Source: Litoribacter ruber
Lineage (GTDB): Bacteria; Bacteroidota; Bacteroidia; Cytophagales; Cyclobacteriaceae
Direction of reading: 5' to 3'
Assembly: GCF_018500185.1 (NCBI RefSeq)
Contig: NZ_JAHBGI010000003.1
Location: forward strand, 372,001 to 436,000
DNA: 64,000 bases
The position numbers and the translations under genes are program-made. The notes under the pieces are model-generated. The model was not told the origin of the DNA. It saw nothing but the letters and a program-made list of their open reading frames with translations, and did no database searches. Positions 1-7,790 of this stretch are shown one piece after another; position 1 is the stretch's first letter, and each line of letters begins with the position of its first letter.

Positions 1-2963
1 ATGATTACAAAATCCATATTGAAGATCACTAAGCCCAAAAAGACCCCTATGGTACTCAATACTACCGAGGCCATGATAATGAATGGCGTGGTGACGGAGT
101 TAAACTGGGCCACAATGATCAAGAAGATTAGGGAAACCGAAATGATCAAAGCCCTTGTCAAAAATTCTGCTGATTTTTCCTGTTCCTCTTGCTCACCGGT
201 AAACCTTACAGAAATACCATCCGGGATTTCATAGTCTCTCAACATGGTTTTGATCCTGTCATTGATCTCAGTGGGGTTGTATCCTTCATTTACATTTGAA
301 TACAAAGTGATTACCCGATCAAGGTCTTTTCTTCTCACCGAACCATACGTCGAGCTGTATTCGATCTCGGCTACAGAAGCAATCGGAATCTCGCTTTGGT
401 TGCCAAACTTGTCCCTGAAGTTGATCTTTTTGTTCATCAGGGAATTGATGTCGTATCTGTACTCATCCGCCAAGCGGAGCTGAATCGGATAGTCGTCCTC
501 CCCTTCCTTATATTTGGATACTTCCAAGCCAAACAAAGCCGTTCTAAGCTCATTGGCTATCTGGGAAGTGGACAGGCCAAATCTTCTGGCTCGCTCGCGG
601 TCTATATTCACCACAAGCTCCGGATTGCCCAGCTCTAGGTCTGTTTTCAATTCCTCAATGCCTTCAATATTGCCATCCGCAATATATTCCCTCATTGAAT
701 TGACAAAAGTGATCAGGTCATCCAAATTCTCCCCACTGGTTTCAATATTGATCGGCCTTCCCACTGGCGGCCCGTTTCGCTGTTTGTCCACCGTAATCTG
801 AACTCCAGGGTAGCGGTCTGCCAAGTCGCGGATTTCCTCCATGATGGTGTTGGTATTGACACCGTTTCGGAACTGGTACTCCACAAAGCCGATCGTGATT
901 TTAGCCTTATGCGGAGTACTGGCCATGCTCGGCCCTTGGTCATCTCCGGCACCTTCCCCTACTTGGGTGATCACAGATTCGATGATTTCCTCATAATTGG
1001 AAAAGATATCGGCCAAATCATCTTCCATCATACTGGCAAACTGATTGGTCGCTTCTATATCGGTTCCAATAGGTTTTTCAATAAAGATGTTCACCAAGCT
1101 TGGCTGGTTATCTGGGAAAAACAACACCTTTGGCGCCCTAATGGCCAAAAGCACCAAGGAAAGAAATAGCAACAATACTGTACCAAAGAAAAACAGGTAA
1201 GGTTTTTTACCTCCAAGGGCAAACACCAAGGTTTTTTCATACATATCCTCAAGTTTCACCAAGAAAACTGTCTGAAACCATTTGATGGCTTTTCTCATCA
1301 CAAAAATGTTGAAGATGGTCAGCAGCGCTGCGACTAACAACAAGCTTCCCGTGGCCAACCAGCCGATCATATAAGAAATGATCGCAAGGGTAAAGAGGAT
1401 CAAGGCGATGACCAGTGGTCTTTTCTTTGGCCTGATGTCATTCACATTCTGCAATTTCATAAATAGGGCCGTCAACACCGGGTTGATGACCAAGGCCACG
1501 AAAAGTGAGGATGCCAATACAATAATCAGGGTGATGGGCAGGTATTTCATAAACTCCCCGATGATATCATCCCAAAAAGCCAATGGAAGGAATGCCGCCA
1601 AAGTGGTCGCCGTGGAAGTGATAATAGGCCAGGCAACCTCACCTACACCTTCCTTAGCAGCACGTACAGGACTTTTGCCTTCCTGCATCAATCGGTAGAC
1701 ATTCTCCACCACCACAATCCCATTATCCACCAACATCCCCAGAGCCAAAATCAAAGAGAAGAGAACCATCAGGTTCAAGGTAACCCCGAGGCTGTTCAGC
1801 ACCAAGAAGGATATGAACATGGAAAGCGGGATGGCAATACCCACAAAAAGTGCGTTTCTGAATCCTAAGAAGAACATCAATACCAACACCACCAGGATCA
1901 CCCCTGAAATAATGCTGTTTTCCAAGTTGTCTACCTGAGATCGGGTATCCTTGGACTGATCATTGGTAATCGAAATCTCCAAATCCTCCGGGAAACGGTT
2001 GGCTTGGGCTCTTTCAATAATAGCTTTGATTTTATCGGAAGCATCCAAAAGGTTCTGCCCGCTTCTTTTCACCACATTGACCGTTACCACGGGCAACTTA
2101 TTGGACCTGGCATAACTTTCCCTTTCCTTAAAGGTGTCATTTACATTGGCAACGTCACGTAGGTAAACGATTTTGTTGTTTTCCGTCTTGACTATAATAT
2201 CAAGCAATTCGTATGGGTCTTTGAATTCACCGGTGATCCTTAAAGACCTCCTAAACTCACCGCTCAAGATGTTACCACCCGAGATGGTCACGTTCTCACC
2301 CTGCACTGCGTCAGAAATATCCGTGAAGCTTACCCCTAGGGCCTCCATTTTATAGATATCGGCATCGATGCGGATTTCTCTTTCCACGATACCGCGTAGC
2401 TCAGCCTTTGAGATTTCTGGAAGCTTTTCGATTTCATCTTCCAGGTATTCACCAAATTTCTTCAATTCCTCTTCAGTATAATTACCGGAGATATTGACAT
2501 TCATGATTGGGAAATCCGAGGTGTTGATCTCGATTACATCGGGATCCCTATCAAGGTCTGTTGGCAATTCACTCTTCGACTTGTCTACCGCGTCCTTCAC
2601 ATCCTGAAGGGCTTTGGAAATGTCCACATTGGGATTAAACTCCACTACTATGGATGAAAAATCTTGGATAGAGGTCGAGGAAATATCCTTGACGTTGTTA
2701 ATCGATTTTAATTCTTTCTCAATGGGCCTAGTGATCAGGTTTTCCATATCAATCGGGGAGTTACCCGGGTACACCGTGCCCACGTAAACGGTGGGGATCA
2801 CGATCTCCGGAAAGCTCTCCTTGGGCATGGTCCGGTAGGCAAACATCCCCAAAAATGCGATAATCAAAGTCAGGATAACCACACTGGTCCGGTTGTCCAC
2901 CGCCAAGGTGGAAAGGCCAAACTCCCGGATTACGCCTTTTTTATTCTCTTCCTGTTTCGACAT
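1..2963 (-). CDS. RND efflux pump permease (AcrB/MexB-like), 3' end outside window
   Basis: Inner-membrane, proton-driven drug/solute exporter of the RND superfamily and the pump subunit of a tripartite efflux system. The reading frame is open from an ATG at 2963 to base 1 (about 987 codons), so the C-terminus lies beyond the left edge. A first transmembrane segment follows the N-terminal DNRTSVVILTL stretch. Around residue 411 the TM4 motif LVDNGIVVVEN is visible, matching AcrB LVDDAIVVVEN but with Asn in place of the second Asp of the proton-relay pair. The last part in the window, QFNSVTTPFIIMASVVLS, is typical of the C-terminal membrane half. The ATG lies one base after the adaptor stop, so the genes are co-transcribed and probably translationally coupled. 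The substrate cannot be told from sequence. Confidence 0.93.
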   Translation of the reverse strand, partial: MSKQEENKKGVIREFGLSTLAVDNRTSVVILTLIIAFLGMFAYRTMPKESFPEIVIPTVYVGTVYPGNSPIDMENLITRPIEKELKSINNVKDISSTSIQDFSSIVVEFNPNVDISKALQDVKDAVDKSKSELPTDLDRDPDVIEINTSDFPIMNVNISGNYTEEELKKFGEYLEDEIEKLPEISKAELRGIVEREIRIDADIYKMEALGVSFTDISDAVQGENVTISGGNILSGEFRRSLRITGEFKDPYELLDIIVKTENNKIVYLRDVANVNDTFKERESYARSNKLPVVTVNVVKRSGQNLLDASDKIKAIIERAQANRFPEDLEISITNDQSKDTRSQVDNLENSIISGVILVVLVLMFFLGFRNALFVGIAIPLSMFISFLVLNSLGVTLNLMVLFSLILALGMLVDNGIVVVENVYRLMQEGKSPVRAAKEGVGEVAWPIITSTATTLAAFLPLAFWDDIIGEFMKYLPITLIIVLASSLFVALVINPVLTALFMKLQNVNDIRPKKRPLVIALILFTLAIISYMIGWLATGSLLLVAALLTIFNIFVMRKAIKWFQTVFLVKLEDMYEKTLVFALGGKKPYLFFFGTVLLLFLSLVLLAIRAPKVLFFPDNQPSLVNIFIEKPIGTDIEATNQFASMMEDDLADIFSNYEEIIESVITQVGEGAGDDQGPSMASTPHKAKITIGFVEYQFRNGVNTNTIMEEIRDLADRYPGVQITVDKQRNGPPVGRPINIETSGENLDDLITFVNSMREYIADGNIEGIEELKTDLELGNPELVVNIDRERARRFGLSTSQIANELRTALFGLEVSKYKEGEDDYPIQLRLADEYRYDINSLMNKKINFRDKFGNQSEIPIASVAEIEYSSTYGSVRRKDLDRVITLYSNVNEGYNPTEINDRIKTMLRDYEIPDGISVRFTGEQEEQEKSAEFLTRALIISVSLIFLIIVAQFNSVTTPFIIMASVVLSTIGVFLGLVIFNMDFVI

Positions 2964-2964
2964 G

Positions 2965-4101
2965 TTAGGCTGAAATATTCACTTTAAAATTATCCCCTAC
3001 TTCACGGAATCCTTTGTCCACCAAAGTCTCCTCCCCGGTCAATCCTTCCAAGATCTCCGTTCGCTCGCTGTAGGTCATGCCACGCTCGATGTATTGCTTT
3101 CTGGCCACACTGTTTTCCACCACATAAATATACTCCCCTTTATTGTCCTGAAGGATCAGGTGGGTAGGTACGGTGATAGCAGTAGCGCTTTCATAATCCA
3201 TGATTTTCAAGGTAGAAAGCATATTCGGCTTCACGCTGTCCATTCTAGGCAAAAACACCTCTACCTTGAATGTCCTGTTGTTTGGATTGATCACCGAGCC
3301 GACAGCGGTCACCTTGGTTTTGAAGTTCTTTCTCAATGAAGGGAAATTAACCTCCACGGAATCCCCTCTACTCAAGATCCCTACGTAGCGCTCAGAAACA
3401 TCCCCTTCAATAAACAGATCGCTTTCACCTATGAAGTTGACAATCGGGGAACCCGGCTGAACCAGTTCGCCCATTCTCACCATTACCTGTTCAACTGTAC
3501 CGTCAAATGGCGCCACAATGGTAGCCCTGTCTTCCTGTAAGCGGATGCTTTCCAGGTTTTTCTCAAGGCTTTCCTTTCTGTTTTTGGCTTCCAGATACTG
3601 CATTTCAGTACCGATCTCCTGGTCCCAAAGGCGCTTTTGCCTTTCATAGACTGTTCTGGCAAGTTCCAGTTGGGTTTCGATTTCAGCCACATTTCTTTTG
3701 GCTGATTCGTCGTCAATTCTGGCGATTACCTGCCCCTTACGCACCCTCATGCCTTCGATGGCAGGAATTTCCTGTATGCGACCCGAGACCTCAGCAGAAA
3801 TATTGACGTTCTTTTTGGACATCACCGAGCCGGTCACCTCCACAAAATGCTGGAAGGAGCCCACCTGTGGCTGGGTGGTCGTGATCAACACCGATTTTCT
3901 CTCCGATCTGGCAAAGCTTGGATCTAGGGCTGCAATTTCCCTTTCCAGCTCATCAATTTTCACCTTCAGGTCTCCAGCTTCCTTTCTGTAATTTTCAAGC
4001 TCCTGCTTTTTCTGATCCACCTCGGAGTCTCCCCCGTTTTCGGCGCAGCCAAATGCTAAAAGGCCAAGCGCAACAATAAGATATTTTGAATATGTCTTCA
4101 T
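2965..4101 (-). CDS. RND efflux periplasmic adaptor (membrane fusion protein), lipoprotein
   Basis: Adaptor that bridges the inner-membrane RND pump and the TolC-like outer-membrane channel. The N-terminus is a lipoprotein signal (ALGLLAFGC, lipid-modified Cys19 expected). Residues about 27-60 form a charged coiled coil, an extra segment ahead of the usual fold. The lipoyl half-motif (VSGRIQEIPAIEGMRVRKGQ, from about residue 104), an alpha-hairpin (about 130-190), the second lipoyl half (VAPFDGTVEQVMVRMGE) and the beta-barrel and membrane-proximal domains follow. Length 378 aa is normal for the family. It lies between tolC (20-base gap upstream) and the pump gene (1-base gap downstream) in one minus-strand operon. 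Confidence 0.93.
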   Translation of the reverse strand: MKTYSKYLIVALGLLAFGCAENGGDSEVDQKKQELENYRKEAGDLKVKIDELEREIAALDPSFARSERKSVLITTTQPQVGSFQHFVEVTGSVMSKKNVNISAEVSGRIQEIPAIEGMRVRKGQVIARIDDESAKRNVAEIETQLELARTVYERQKRLWDQEIGTEMQYLEAKNRKESLEKNLESIRLQEDRATIVAPFDGTVEQVMVRMGELVQPGSPIVNFIGESDLFIEGDVSERYVGILSRGDSVEVNFPSLRKNFKTKVTAVGSVINPNNRTFKVEVFLPRMDSVKPNMLSTLKIMDYESATAITVPTHLILQDNKGEYIYVVENSVARKQYIERGMTYSERTEILEGLTGEETLVDKGFREVGDNFKVNISA

Positions 4102-4121
4102 AACTACAATGTGTTCACGGA

Positions 4122-5465
4122 TTATTTAAGGATTCCAAGGGCTTTTTCAAGGTCTACCTTGGCGATAACGGCATCGTACAGGGCAGAATAATAATTGGTT
4201 TCGGCTTCTTTTAGTGCAGCATCAGCATCAACTACCTCCAAATTTGACCCAACGCCTTCCTGAAATTTGATCCTGGCAATGTTGAATACCTCTTCGGCCA
4301 GCTCGCGGTTTTCCCTCTGCACCTCCAAGGCATTTAAACTATTAATGAGGTTTGCCCTAGACTGAAATCTTTCCAACTCAATATTATCACGGGTAAATTC
4401 CCGTTGATTTTCCAATTGTCTCACCTGAATTTTATTCTGCTGAATTCTTGAAGCCTTCAAAAGTCCATCGAAAACAGGGATTTGCAATGTCACACCTAGA
4501 ATTGACCCTGGGAACCAGTTGTTTCTGGTCAAGTCAGCCACACTTCCGCCGAAGGTATTTCGCTGATAAGTGTAATTGGCATCAAGGCGGGGTAAATACT
4601 GGGCCCTGTTATTTCTCAAGTCCAAATTGGCAAGCTTTAATGTAGTCTCCACCTGATCTAGTTCGATTCGCCTCTGCCCCTGTTCCTGCAACAATACTTC
4701 AATTTCAAAATCATCTTCCAAAACAGATACTTTATCCTCTAAGATAAGCTCGGCATTCATCGGCATACCCATCTGTAATTTGAGCAATTGCTTACTGACA
4801 TCAGTGGCTGTCCTGGCCCGGTCCAGTTCCGTTTTAAGGTTATTCAATTGCACCTTTATCCTTGACACATCAATCCTTTCTGCAAAACCTTCTTCAAAAA
4901 GCACATTCGTTTCTTTTAACAAGGCTTCTATCCTTACTTTATTGGAATTAATAAGTCCTTCTCGCTCTTCATTCACCAATACCGAATAGTAGGCTTTTTT
5001 GACACTTTCCACTACATCAATCTCGGTTTTGACCCTGTCAAAGTCTGACAGCTCCCTAAAAGTCTTGGCTGCCTGTAATCCTACGAAATAGGAGCCGTTG
5101 AATATCATTTGCCTTACAGTACCTGTAACATTTGCCAAATAAGCTGGTGAAAATTGAACCCCAACAAATTCACCCGGAGGTGCTCCTTCTACTAATTCTG
5201 ACGGTAAAGGGGTGATAGGTATAATCATGTTATGACTTGCCCCAGCATCAATGTTAATTTGAGGAAGACCTTCTGACCTAGTTTCTGCAATCGTAGCTTT
5301 GGCTGCAGCATTATCCAGAATAGCATTTTTTACCTCCACGTTATTCTCTAAGGCAAAGCGGATACTTTCCTCCAAACTAAACTCAAACCTGTTCTGAGCA
5401 AAAACCTTATGTTGAGCCATGATGGCAAACATCACCAAAACGGCATATTTTAAAGAGCTCTTCAT
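4122..5465 (-). CDS. TolC family outer membrane efflux protein
   Basis: Outer-membrane channel and periplasmic tunnel of the tripartite efflux system. The signal peptide ends near VFAQ (residues 1-24). The remainder is long amphipathic helices with the duplicated TolC organisation, including LEESIRFALENNVEVKNA near the start and GVGSNLEVVDADAALKEAETNYYSALYDAVIAK near the end (quoted as a location only; the key residues are the N..V.DA..L...E.NY pattern). Length 447 aa fits the family. Its ATG overlaps the tetR stop by four bases (ATGA), so it is the first structural gene after the regulator and probably translationally coupled to it. Confidence 0.92.
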   Translation of the reverse strand: MKSSLKYAVLVMFAIMAQHKVFAQNRFEFSLEESIRFALENNVEVKNAILDNAAAKATIAETRSEGLPQINIDAGASHNMIIPITPLPSELVEGAPPGEFVGVQFSPAYLANVTGTVRQMIFNGSYFVGLQAAKTFRELSDFDRVKTEIDVVESVKKAYYSVLVNEEREGLINSNKVRIEALLKETNVLFEEGFAERIDVSRIKVQLNNLKTELDRARTATDVSKQLLKLQMGMPMNAELILEDKVSVLEDDFEIEVLLQEQGQRRIELDQVETTLKLANLDLRNNRAQYLPRLDANYTYQRNTFGGSVADLTRNNWFPGSILGVTLQIPVFDGLLKASRIQQNKIQVRQLENQREFTRDNIELERFQSRANLINSLNALEVQRENRELAEEVFNIARIKFQEGVGSNLEVVDADAALKEAETNYYSALYDAVIAKVDLEKALGILK

Positions 5466-6079
5466 AATTCTAAATCCTGATGTTTCATTTTTTCGTGGTA
5501 AATTTTGACTCCTTTTTCGGTGAGTATCCCGTATAGAAAAAGGTCAAACAACTGCATCTGTACGTTTAAAAGATTAAATCTGTCCGGGGGAAATTTCATA
5601 GGATCAAAACTTAGTGTGATCTGCTCCATTCTCAACTGGGCCAAAATCTCACTGTCGATCTCCTTTCTAAATATCCCCTCCTGCTTTCCTTCCTCCAGCA
5701 ATTTGATGATGCTCTGGATAGCGTGCTCCTCTTTGAACTTCTCAAACTGCTGCCAGCATCTAGGGTAATAGCGCTGGATCTCATTGAGCACCATGGGGTG
5801 CATATTGGTGAAGGTATCGCGGATAAACTTGCTCAATTTGATCAGGTGGCCGATCACCCCGCCTGGCTCCTTGAAAAAACCCTCTACCATCTCGGCATCG
5901 CGGTCCAGCTCGGATGTGAACACATCATAAACCAGCTGCTCCTTATCGCCAAACTCCTGATAAATAGTCTTTTTCGAAACCCCCGCAGCCCTCGCAATAT
6001 CATCCATAGTCACACTCCGAACCCCGAATCTGGCAATCCGCTCGGTGGTGATTTCTATGATCTTTTCTCTCGTTTCCAA
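5462..6079 (-). CDS. TetR/AcrR family transcriptional regulator, TTG start
   Basis: Likely repressor of its own efflux operon. An N-terminal TetR HTH is clear (RSVTMDDIARAAGVSKKTIY, residues about 22-41, then EFGDKEQLVYDVF). The C-terminal ligand-binding domain is divergent, as usual. The start must be TTG at 6079: the in-frame codons upstream reach a TAA at 6092-6094 without an ATG, and the two nearby ATGs are in other frames. The gene overlaps tolC by 4 bases. A long inverted repeat occupies 23-66 bases upstream of the start, where a promoter and operator would be expected. The efflux role follows from the operon; the inducer is unknown. Confidence 0.9.
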   Translation of the reverse strand: METREKIIEITTERIARFGVRSVTMDDIARAAGVSKKTIYQEFGDKEQLVYDVFTSELDRDAEMVEGFFKEPGGVIGHLIKLSKFIRDTFTNMHPMVLNEIQRYYPRCWQQFEKFKEEHAIQSIIKLLEEGKQEGIFRKEIDSEILAQLRMEQITLSFDPMKFPPDRFNLLNVQMQLFDLFLYGILTEKGVKIYHEKMKHQDLEL

Positions 6080-6101
6080 TTCATTCCCATTTTAGAACTG
6101 C

Positions 6102-6145
6102 AAAACTCAGGAAACTTTTGAAGAGTTCAAAGTTTCCTGAGTTTT
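6102..6145. promoter_or_regulatory. Long inverted repeat upstream of tetR: candidate operator or bidirectional terminator
   Basis: Arms at 6102-6118 and 6129-6145 are perfect 17-base inverted complements (AAAACTCAGGAAACTTT and its complement). An inner 3-4 base extension (TGAA/TTCA) pairs around a GAG loop after a one-base bulge. The position, 23-66 bases upstream of the tetR start, suits a TetR-family operator. The A and T runs flanking both sides also make it a plausible terminator for arfB, which is transcribed toward tetR. Both roles are possible at once. Confidence 0.6.
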
Positions 6146-6222
6146 TAATTGGTTATTTTTTTATGAAGACTTCGCTGCTGATTCCTAAAAAAAGTGTAGT
6201 TCCTAAAGTCACTCTTCCAGAA

Positions 6223-6264
6223 ATTCATTACCCATCATTCATTATTCTACATTCATCATTATAC
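6223..6264 (-). repeat. Heptamer array (ATTCATT/ATTCATC type), six units
   Basis: Exactly six 7-base units in register, with ATTCATT twice, ATTCATC once and three variants (ACCCATC, ATTCTAC, ATTATAC). The array ends at 6264, immediately before the arfB stop codon at 6265-6267, so in arfB sense it begins directly after the TAA. Confidence 0.7.
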
Positions 6265-6672
6265 TTAAAAATCCACTTTCCCCCTGTTCTGCTTCTTCTG
6301 CGAATGCTGTTTCTTTGCTTCCAGCCGCTTTTTCACAGCTGCCTTCGACGGACGGGTCACTTTTCTGACTTTTTTCTTTGCCAGGCCACCTTTCAAGGTT
6401 TCATAAAACTTCTGAATAGCAATCTCCTTATTTTTCAACTGGGAGCGGGTTTCCTGACTTTTGATGATCAGATCCCCCTCCGTGGTCAGGTCAAGTTTCT
6501 CCGAAAGCCTTTGTTTTTCTTCTTCTGCAAGGATAATGGAATTGGGTACATTAAACCTGAGGGTGACGCGGGATTCCACCTTGTTTACATTTTGGCCGCC
6601 TGGGCCACTGCTTCTGGAAGTCTGGAAGGTGAGTTCGGATTCAAGTCCGCGATATTGAATGGGAGTCGGCAT
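6265..6672 (-). CDS. arfB: Alternative ribosome-rescue factor / peptidyl-tRNA hydrolase ArfB
   Basis: Codon-independent peptidyl-tRNA hydrolase that frees ribosomes stalled on mRNAs without a stop codon. The class-I release-factor catalytic motif SSGPGGQNVNKV is present, with GGQ at residues 25-27. The C-terminal tail is strongly basic (KKKVRKVTRPSKAAVKKRLEAKK..), which in this family enters the empty mRNA channel of the ribosome. At 135 aa it is the usual ArfB length and lacks codon-recognition domains. It is a single gene, divergent from the XRE regulator, with a heptamer array directly after its stop. Confidence 0.93.
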   Translation of the reverse strand: MPTPIQYRGLESELTFQTSRSSGPGGQNVNKVESRVTLRFNVPNSIILAEEEKQRLSEKLDLTTEGDLIIKSQETRSQLKNKEIAIQKFYETLKGGLAKKKVRKVTRPSKAAVKKRLEAKKQHSQKKQNRGKVDF

Positions 6673-6816
6673 GGTGATAAAAAATCGGGTGAAAATCCCC
6701 TTTAATTGTTAAATTGGCGCTTTGCCGTGTAAATGTCGGGTTTAATCCGCTTTAAATTCCACACAAATTTCCACCTTTTTTTCCAACTTGCCATGGACAT
6801 CAAAAACTATTTAATC

Positions 6817-7626
6817 ATGAAACAGCCACAATTAGGACAGCGCATCCAGGAATGGAGAAAAGCAAAGGGGTGGACCCAGGAGGAACTTGTAGAAAAGTGC
6901 TCCCTCAACGTTCGCACCCTCCAGAGAATCGAAGCCGGAGAGGTTTCCCCCAGACCATTTACCATCAAAGCCATCATGGAAGCCCTCGAAATCAATCAGG
7001 AGGAGATGAGTTCCCACAGCGAATCTACGGAACCTGACGACAACAGGTGGTTTCAATTGGCGTTTCTGGCAGGCACCGTTTATCTGCTCACCACCATGGT
7101 GGAATTTGGCCTAGACTTTACTTTCTATGGGGGAGAAAAAGTCAATGGTCTCCTGTATGCAAGCATAAAAGCCATCGTTATGGTAGGGTTCTCAGGCTTT
7201 ATGTGGGGTTTCTATAAGCTTGGGGAAAAGCTCAATAACAAATTGATGCAAATATCCTCCGCTCTTCTTGCTGTAGGGGTTTTAATCTTTACATCAATTG
7301 ATATTTACAAATTCTTTATACTCGGGAATGCCATGCCAGAATATTTGCCTATAGAAGCGGTGGTATTTGGGGGAATGTATGTGATTTTTGGGTTGGCTTT
7401 TATCAATGAGAGAAAGCAGGCAGGCACCTTATTTCTTATTTCCGGGATTCTGGGCGTTGTGGTCGGAATCGGATTCCTATCGGTAATCTTTGCCCTACCC
7501 TCATTATTTATACTTGCGGTTTTTGAAATCCTCTGCCTGGTATTGCTTTACCAGAAGGGGTTTCAATTGGAAAAATCAAAATTTCATAACACCACTAACA
7601 CACCTCAGATTTCCAAAATCCACTAA
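6817..7626 (+). CDS. XRE-family HTH regulator with a C-terminal multi-pass membrane domain
   Basis: Residues about 6-60 are a Cro/C1-type HTH (GQRIQEWRKAKGWTQEELVE...LNVRTLQRIEAGEVSPRPFTIK). The remaining ~190 residues hold about five to six hydrophobic segments (for example LAFLAGTVYLLTTMVEFGL, AIVMVGFSGFMWGFYKL, ISSALLAVGVLIFTSIDIY, GVVVGIGFLSVIFALPSLF). The protein is therefore probably tethered to the inner membrane with its DNA-binding domain in the cytoplasm. ATG 6817 was chosen because it places the HTH at the N-terminus as in the family; ATG 6793 is a possible alternative. No partner gene is adjacent, so target and signal are unknown. Confidence 0.85.
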   Translation: MKQPQLGQRIQEWRKAKGWTQEELVEKCSLNVRTLQRIEAGEVSPRPFTIKAIMEALEINQEEMSSHSESTEPDDNRWFQLAFLAGTVYLLTTMVEFGLDFTFYGGEKVNGLLYASIKAIVMVGFSGFMWGFYKLGEKLNNKLMQISSALLAVGVLIFTSIDIYKFFILGNAMPEYLPIEAVVFGGMYVIFGLAFINERKQAGTLFLISGILGVVVGIGFLSVIFALPSLFILAVFEILCLVLLYQKGFQLEKSKFHNTTNTPQISKIH

Positions 7627-7746
7627 TCAGGCTATAAAATTTAAAAAAAAAGAACTGCCTCCTGCACGCATTCCCAAGATTAGCTATCATTTCACCTCTT
7701 CCCCTTTTTTCCACCACCATAGTTAATTTTTTAATCCGCAAATGAT

Positions 7747-7754
7747 TACCTTTG
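7747..7754 (+). promoter_or_regulatory. Putative -7 element (TACCTTTG) for purL
   Basis: Exact match to the Bacteroidota -7 consensus TAnnTTTG, 37 bases before the purL ATG. No clear -33 TTTG is visible. The element overlaps an upstream in-frame extension of the purL frame, arguing against a start before 7791. Confidence 0.5.
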
Positions 7755-7790
7755 CTCCTTCTTAAAACCCCCATCCAACTAAAGCAGGAT

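Noticed and set aside
6118-6705. 195-codon open frame on the plus strand across arfB
   Set aside because: Antisense to a clear arfB and covers the palindrome and heptamer array; composition is not protein-like.
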